Shown here: positions 58,394-64,000 of the stretch, in pieces
Layout: each line of letters begins with the position of its first letter
Position numbering within the stretch: position 1 is the stretch's first letter
Source: Shinisaurus crocodilurus
Taxonomy: Eukaryota; Chordata; Lepidosauria; Squamata; Shinisauridae
NCBI GenBank assembly: GCA_021292165.1
Contig: CM037879.1
Location: 163,486,886 to 163,550,885 of the forward strand
Direction of reading: 5' to 3'
DNA length: 64,000 bases
The notes under the pieces: model-generated
What the model was told of the DNA's origin: nothing
The model's input: only the letters and a program-made list of their open reading frames with translations
Database searches by the model: none
Program-made: the position numbers and the translations under genes

Positions 58394-58692
58394 TCTAGAC
58401 GGGCCATGGTTTGTGCATTAAAAAAAAAACACTAAGGAAATTTGCACAAATCATGCAAATTGTGCAATTTGCATAACTTTACACAATTTGCACAAATGTA
58501 TGCAAATTGCACAAATCAAAGTATTTTGCACATTTTGCGCAAATCGGCACCTGAAAAGCATGTGGTCTTCGCGTGATTTCCGCAAAATGTGCGAGGACCA
58601 CGTGCTTTTTGCGTACTGATTTGTGTGAATTGGCCAATTTTATGCAATTTTCCTTAGCATTTTTTAAAATGTGCAAATTGTGGCCTGTCTTA
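58394..58692. mobile_element. Fold-back MITE rich in 'tgcaaatt' motifs
   Basis: Imperfect terminal repeats agacgggccatggtttgtgc / tgcaaattgtggcctgtct. Interior full of alternating ttgcacaaa/tttgtgcaa words and an inner stem cacgtgcttttt/ aaaagcatgtgg. The duplicated target is not clear. Confidence 0.6.
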
Positions 58693-58699
58693 GAGATGG

Positions 58700-60960
58700 A
58701 AGTCTGCGAGCTGGCTCGACTTGCACGGTAGAGAGTCAGGGCCAGTGCAGGGCTGGCGAACCAGAATCCAGGGGTCCAAATCTCCCTGCTGCTTGATGTA
58801 TTTTTGAAGGGCCGTATCATTGGTTCCCGCTGATTCTTCCAGATGCACAATTTTTTTTCTATATCAGGGCTTGGTCTACTGACATTTGAGATTTCCTTGG
58901 TTGTTCGCTTTATTTGACAATCAGCAGAAACAGTTTGTTTCGCTGGCGAACCTAATTCATTTTCCTCTAGGAACCTCATACCAAGCCAAGTGATGGCTTC
59001 CTTTTCTATAAGATTATCAGTTATTGTTGTATAGGTTACACTGTTCCTAGTCTGATTGTCATTTACTAATGGATTGAGTTCAGCTATAGTTGTTAGTTTT
59101 ATACTGCCCTTGTGCTCCATAGATGTCTCTTGGACATCTTTCCTTCCCCATTTTGGGCATTCTATATGTTTAGATGAGATGGTAGCATCTAATTCATGCA
59201 AGTCCTTCCTTTTCAATGGGTTCTCAGCTTTCCCCATTTGGATGCTTACCGAATGTGCTTTTAATAGGTCTAGTCTTAACATTATCTCATCTTGTGCCTG
59301 AGAAGGTAATGCAGTAAAGGAATTCATTAACATTTTTCTTCCTTCAAAAAAGGTATCTTCTCATTTTGAAGAAATTTCTTTAGCTCACCCTCTCTTAAAT
59401 AATCATTTTGACTATACAGTAGTTAAATGTTTCGTTTAGAGAGTCAAGATCAATTAAATTTCCTGTGCAACTGTTTTCCATTGGTGATTCGCTTTTAAAG
59501 TTTATTTTACTTTTAGTGACCAATGCCTGGGGTGGCGCAGTGTTCTCAAAGAATCTTGAAACTGTAATTCCACACTCAGCTAGTATGTCCCTAGTAGAGG
59601 CAAAGATCATGCCAGCTAGACTTTGGCTGGCAAAGGTGACCACGGCACGACGAGCACGGATATGGTTATGAAAAATATATTCTACATGTTTTATGTCTGC
59701 AATGGTAAATAAACCCTGGTTTGTTGTGCTGAGAATCTCTAACAGATGTTGTTTTTGCTCGTACTGGGTTAATAGGCCCATGGGTTTGGGGTAATTATTC
59801 ATTACCAGTTTTTGACGATTTAGAGTCAAATCCCATTTTTCATTAGTAATGTCTTTCTTTAAAGAGGTTACACCTTCAGATGGAATAGTAATCTGAAGAT
59901 TTTGGTGTGTAAGATGATCAGGTTTAGTTCTCAGCAGAGGTACCGTATATAATTTTCCTCAGACTGTTTCTTGCTATTTACTTTTTCCTTGATGCTGGAA
60001 TTGGCTTTCTGCCTAGGGCTTTCTCCAATACTTTTCTCATCTTTCTGTTTAGAAACTTTTCCTAACAGCTTAGGAGTATTCAACTTTTTGTGGTCCACAG
60101 TCTTTAATTTTAAGGTGTTGTGTTTTTTTTTTTTACTTTCTTTGCATTTTTAACTCCCTTTATATAGTTTCTAGACCCTTTCATCTTATCCTTTATTCCT
60201 CTCATTTTTCCACGTGGGTTTGATAGCTTGTTTGTTTGGGAGTTTAGCTTAATCATAATATTTACCAATAGTGTTAAAAGGTTATTACTCGCAGATAGAA
60301 AAGATTTAATGTGTTCAGTCTCCTTCATCAACAGAAAAATCCAGCCTTCAACTGGCAGTCGCTCCACACAAGGTTTCTCTTCTTGAGCAAAAGACTTACT
60401 CTGCTCATCTTTCCCTTTATCTTGGGCTAATTCCTGTATTTGTCTGAAAATTGCATCATTTACGGTAGTTGGTTATCAGCCATGACTGGCCGTGCACATC
60501 CTGCAAAAGGTATCTGTTTGGTGAAAGCCAGCTCATCAGCAAGACTTTTACATACGGGTTCTTCTGTTAGTATTTAAGTATTTCCTTTATAAGTCATAGT
60601 CCAATCCAAAATAGAATTTGGGGGATTTAAAGTCACCTCCTTAGCTCCACTAACAGACCCTTTATTTTCAAAGAACTGAGTAAACTTCACTTGTTTTTTA
60701 CCATTTACCCAGAAGGAGGTCGCCTTCAGCAGGCACAATTCCCAAGGTCTTATAGCCCTTTATGGTAAGCACCATATCACTACAATGGATACAAGCATTC
60801 AAACAGCTCAGATAATTAGTAATTAAGTGCTTGCTCACCACTCACCAGCCACTGCTTGCCCCCCCCCCCTGTGGAGGGTGGTTAACTCCCATTTACTTGC
60901 ATAATTGTGAACACCATTTGTTTTCAAAAATAGTCCTTGAGGAACACTGTAGGTGATACA
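58700..60960 (-). pseudogene. Decayed ORF1-like retroelement region
   Basis: Several open blocks on the minus strand that run in the same direction: 58700-59333, 59395-59829 and 60110-60367, with further fragments up to about 60960 separated by stops and shifts. The 59395-59829 block holds RARRAVVTFASQSLAGMIFA followed by STRDILAECGITVSRFFE, which looks like an RRM-type fold; the next block upstream ends in a Lys-rich tail. This resembles the nucleic-acid-binding ORF1 of a LINE, but I could not assign the family. Confidence 0.45.
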
Positions 60961-61995
60961 GAAGCAAGATTGTTCAGAGAGCCTTACAATTTGCCAGGTC
61001 AAAGTAGTCAAAGTAAATAAAAAGAAACAACAACTAAAAATACATCATGGAGTTCAAAGTGGAAGCAGCCTTCCTTGTTGCCCGATTCAGGGATAAACGT
61101 AAAGCTGGAAGCATGTGGGTTTGCTTCCAAAACATTGGTTTGCAATATTCTCCCCAAATTAATGTCCATGCCCCCCCAACCCTACTACTGTAGTAGTAGT
61201 AGTATTTAGATTTCTTAGACACCTTTCTCAAAAAACACTCAAGGCATCTTACAACAAAATTAAAACATACAAAATTTAAAACAACTCAAAACAATTATCC
61301 ACTAAAATATTGCCCCCGTAAAACAGCTAAAATTTCAGTGACAACCAAAACAATTCAACGGATGTATTAAATAAGCCACCATATGACATCAAATGCCTGA
61401 AAATAGAGGAAAGTCTTAACCTGGCAAAAAGAAAAGAAAAAGATAACAATGCCGCTGCCAGATGGGTCTTGCTAGGGAGGGCGTTCTACAATGGGGGCTA
61501 AGGCCCTCTTCCATTTTGCCATCCTCTGAGTCTCCCTCGGAGGAAACACTCGTACTCAATAGTGCACTCAATAGCGCTTGTTTCATGGACTCAAAGGGCA
61601 CCTCAGCAGTCAAGGAACTGTAGTCTTCATTCAATCGCTCTCCAATTTTTTGGGATACTTGAGTGTCTATTAATTTTCACAGGCTTCCAATAGGTTTTAG
61701 TCATTGTTAGTATGTGGGTGTTGCTAACGCTACCATTAGTCCTGTTAGTCAGTATATAAACTTTATATATGCGCCACCTCTGAGATCGCTGTTTACCCAC
61801 TGCTAGTAGCAGCAGAGAAACTGCAATCTCTTCACTGGGGGCTGGGACACTGGATTAGGCCCTCGGGGGCAAAAAGGCTGTGCATCCCTGATATAAAGCC
61901 TCTGTCCCGTTGTAAGTTCTCCCAGGTAACATCTCTTTTCCTGGCTTTTCATTTCTGCTATAAATTAGATCAGGATCAATTGTAAGAGAAGCAAA
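60961..61995. other. Intergenic, no gene recognised
   Basis: A diverged LINE-like 3' end at about 61190-61330 (gtagtagtag repeat, tttctcaaaaaacactcaag). Nothing else recognised. Confidence 0.4.
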
Positions 61996-61999
61996 ACGG

Positions 62000-62236
62000 A
62001 GCCAGTGTGGTGTAGTGGTTAGAGTGTTAGACTGAGACTCAGGAGATCCGGGTTCTAGTCTGCACTCAGCCATGAAGTTCCCTGGGTGACTCTGTCTGAG
62101 CCAGGCACTGACTCCCAGCCTAACCTACCTCCCAGGGTTGTTCTGAGGATAAAAATGGAGAAGACGAGGCTCATATACACCACCTTGGACTCCTTGGAGG
62201 AGAGGCGGGATATACATTTATTTACTTATTTATTTA
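62000..62236 (+). repeat. tRNA-headed SINE, squamate type, plus strand
   Basis: agccagtgtggtgtagtggt with tagagtgttagactgagact (A-box side), gggttctagtctgcactc (B-box side), then the SINE body and the tail ggcgggatatacatttattt. Confidence 0.88.
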
Positions 62237-62689
62237 ATGGATTTATATATGGCTGAACATATATTTTTTAAAATGTAAACAATAAGAATCAATAAAGAAA
62301 TAAAATGGTTAATAATTGCCCCACCCCCAAGAAAAATGGCTACTGTTCACTTAGGCACTATTGAGTACAGTTGGAATGTGACTGGCGCTGGTGGGACATT
62401 GTGTCCACCTGCCTTGCTCACAGTGAACACATCATGCTCATTGTGGCATACACAAGTATCACCACGACGCCTGCTTTGAGCCAGAACATAAGCCCTTCCA
62501 GCATTCCATGTTTAATGCTCCAGACCTCCTGCTTCTTTTTCAGCAAAAGGCAGGTGATGGGAATCATGCAGGCCCACCAGCATCCCATGAACAGAAAGGT
62601 TTTGATATGCTCTATACAATTGAAGATGCACCTCCGTGGTATCTCTGCATCCTATTGGGATTTCAGGTAACAAGTTGATTGAGCTCGGG

Positions 62690-62853
62690 GCCGGTGCTAC
62701 CATTAGGCCAACTAGACAGCTGCCTAGGGCACAGGACTAAAGGGGGCGCCGGAAACGCCTTGAAAAAAAAATACAGCACTCTCAGTGGGAAGGGGGGCGC
62801 TAAATATCTGATCTTGCCTAGGGCACCAAACTGCCTTGCACCGGTCCTGATTG
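62690..62853. repeat. Palindromic element with ggccggtgc ends
   Basis: ggggccggtgctaccattag and (complement) caggaccggtgcaaggcagt; an inner ctgcctagggc/ttgcctagggc pair. Likely a hAT-type MITE; the flanks do not give a clean 8-bp duplication. Confidence 0.5.
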
Positions 62854-62994
62854 AGATCCATCTGTATCTAGGCTCTCTTGGGACTGGGGCCAAAGAAACT
62901 CAGCTGTTCCTGATGGCTTTTCTGCATGTTCAGTCTAAATAATTCTCATGGTGATTGTTTCTCAAACCGCTATATCAGACTCACTATTTATTGA

Positions 62995-63087
62995 GAGGAG
63001 GAGGAGGATTATGTAAGCCACCATGGGTTCCTTGCAGGAAGAAAGGCGGGGTATAAATATAATAAATAAATAATAAATAAATAAATT
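62995..63087 (+). repeat. tRNA-headed SINE, 3' part only
   Basis: ggattatgtaagccaccatg ... ggcggggtataaatataata and ataaa repeats. Confidence 0.8.
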
Positions 63088-63185
63088 ACCTGATAATTCC
63101 TTATCAATCATACAATTATTTAAAAGGTACAGGTACTAGCTTTACTATGAAGGCATATACGGTGCTTGCTCTGTTCCCTCTATTG

Positions 63186-63306
63186 CAGCGTTCTCCAGCC
63201 TTGGGTCCCCAGATGGTTTTGGCCTACAACTCCAAGCTACGCTGGCTGGGGCATGCTGGGAGTTGTAGGCCAAAAACATCTGGGGACCCAAGGCTGGAGA
63301 ACACTG
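63186..63306. mobile_element. hAT palindromic MITE, family A copy 5
   Basis: 121 bp with the same arms. Perfect 8-bp duplication ctctattg at 63178-63185 and 63307-63314. Confidence 0.92.
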
Positions 63307-63314
63307 CTCTATTG

Positions 63315-63653
63315 TTTACAGTGATGAGATAATCTGCTTTGTTGATCTGCAGTATTAACTTCTGTAGAATTGTTTGTCTTACTTATACTTTTTGATGTTT
63401 CCCCTGCATTTTCATTCACTGATGTCAAATGCCTTTTTAAATCTCTGAAATTTTCTACAGAGATGGACAATATATGGTGTGTAGCCTTCATAAATCCCTA
63501 ATACTGTCCTATCATCCCAGTTACTGATTCAGTGCTAAATAAACTGTGTGCTTACCCACACTTCAGCCATATACACAAACAAATGTGTGTGTATTTTAAA
63601 TAATGCTAAGTGGGGAAAGGGGCTGCAGGGAAGGCATTTGGACATTTAAGGTG
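63315..63653. other. Intergenic, nothing recognised
   Basis: No repeat or gene identified. Confidence 0.4.
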
Positions 63654-63786
63654 CAATCCTATGCATGTTTAGCCAGAAAAAAAAGGCCTACAACTCCCAG
63701 CATGCTCCAGCCAGCATGGCTGACTGGGGCATGCTGGGAGTTATAGGCCTTTTTTTCTGGCTAAACATGCATACCGTAGGATTGTG
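63654..63786. repeat. Palindromic repeat, family C
   Basis: gtgcaatcctatgcatgttt ... aaacatgcataccgtaggat is a near-perfect inverted repeat around cagcatgctccagccagcat. Class not fixed, because no duplication was resolved. Confidence 0.65.
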
Positions 63787-64000
63787 TTCTTAATTTTGTT
63801 GTGTTGTTGTTGTTGCCCCCTTAGGTTTTTTTTTTTTTTAAATATGTTTTGTACTTCTGCAAACCTCAGGGTTCCCTTGAGCATACAGATACCTCCTTTT
63901 TGTTTATCACTGGCCCCATTTTAGCTACAATTCTGTCAGCACTCCCCACTTGAGTTCACTATTAGAAGGAGTAATATAGAACTCTAAGGGCATTTCCTTG

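Noticed and set aside
58479..58700. C-terminal part of the 284-codon frame as protein
   Set aside because: This part is the fold-back MITE at 58394-58692 read through by chance.
43121..64000. Neighbouring host gene (LCP1 would be expected upstream of CPB2 in mammals)
   Set aside because: No actin-binding or EF-hand exon was recognised on either strand. The gene probably lies outside the window.

Overview
The window is vertebrate nuclear DNA, most likely from a squamate reptile (lizard or snake). It holds spliced exons with GT/AG junctions, SINEs with a 5S rRNA head, tRNA-headed SINEs, CR1 and other LINEs, many short hAT and mariner palindromic elements, vertebrate-type LTR elements and an unusually young Ty1/copia element. 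The species cannot be fixed from the sequence alone.

One host gene dominates. CPB2 (carboxypeptidase B2, also called TAFI, the plasma procarboxypeptidase that restrains fibrinolysis) lies on the minus strand from the start codon at 43120 to the stop at 1632. I could place all 11 coding exons. Their phases join without a break into a 425-codon frame. Signal peptide, propeptide, activation arginine, zinc ligands, catalytic Glu and the basic-residue specificity pocket are all present, and an AATAAA follows the stop. About 41 kb of gene carries only 1.28 kb of coding sequence; the rest is introns filled with transposons.

Layout: 1-1540 is downstream flank. At 1632-6744 are exons 11-8. At 6745-22645 is the 15.9-kb intron 7, which holds a non-autonomous tRNA-Leu-primed LTR element (7524-12239), a LINE fragment, a nested pair of opposed CR1 copies and a nearly complete copia retrotransposon (16221-21543). 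At 22646-30052 are exons 7-3, with a solo LTR in intron 4. At 30053-43040 are introns 2 and 1, with two more solo LTRs, exon 2 and a dead Tc1 transposon. At 43041-43120 is exon 1, followed by a short promoter region with an HNF1-like site. From 43.2 to 64 kb is intergenic DNA with a PIF/Harbinger MITE, a 2.9-kb LINE with an open reverse transcriptase frame, a large GC-rich palindromic block and a decayed ORF1-like region.

No CRISPR array, operon, bacterial-type system or functional RNA gene was seen, and I found no convincing undescribed biological system. The most informative material concerns the biology of the mobile elements: a half-tRNA primer site in the copia element, LTR growth by tandem capture, perfect target-site duplications that date and classify many short palindromes, a 60-bp templated insertion, and a 1.4-kb composite fold-back block.
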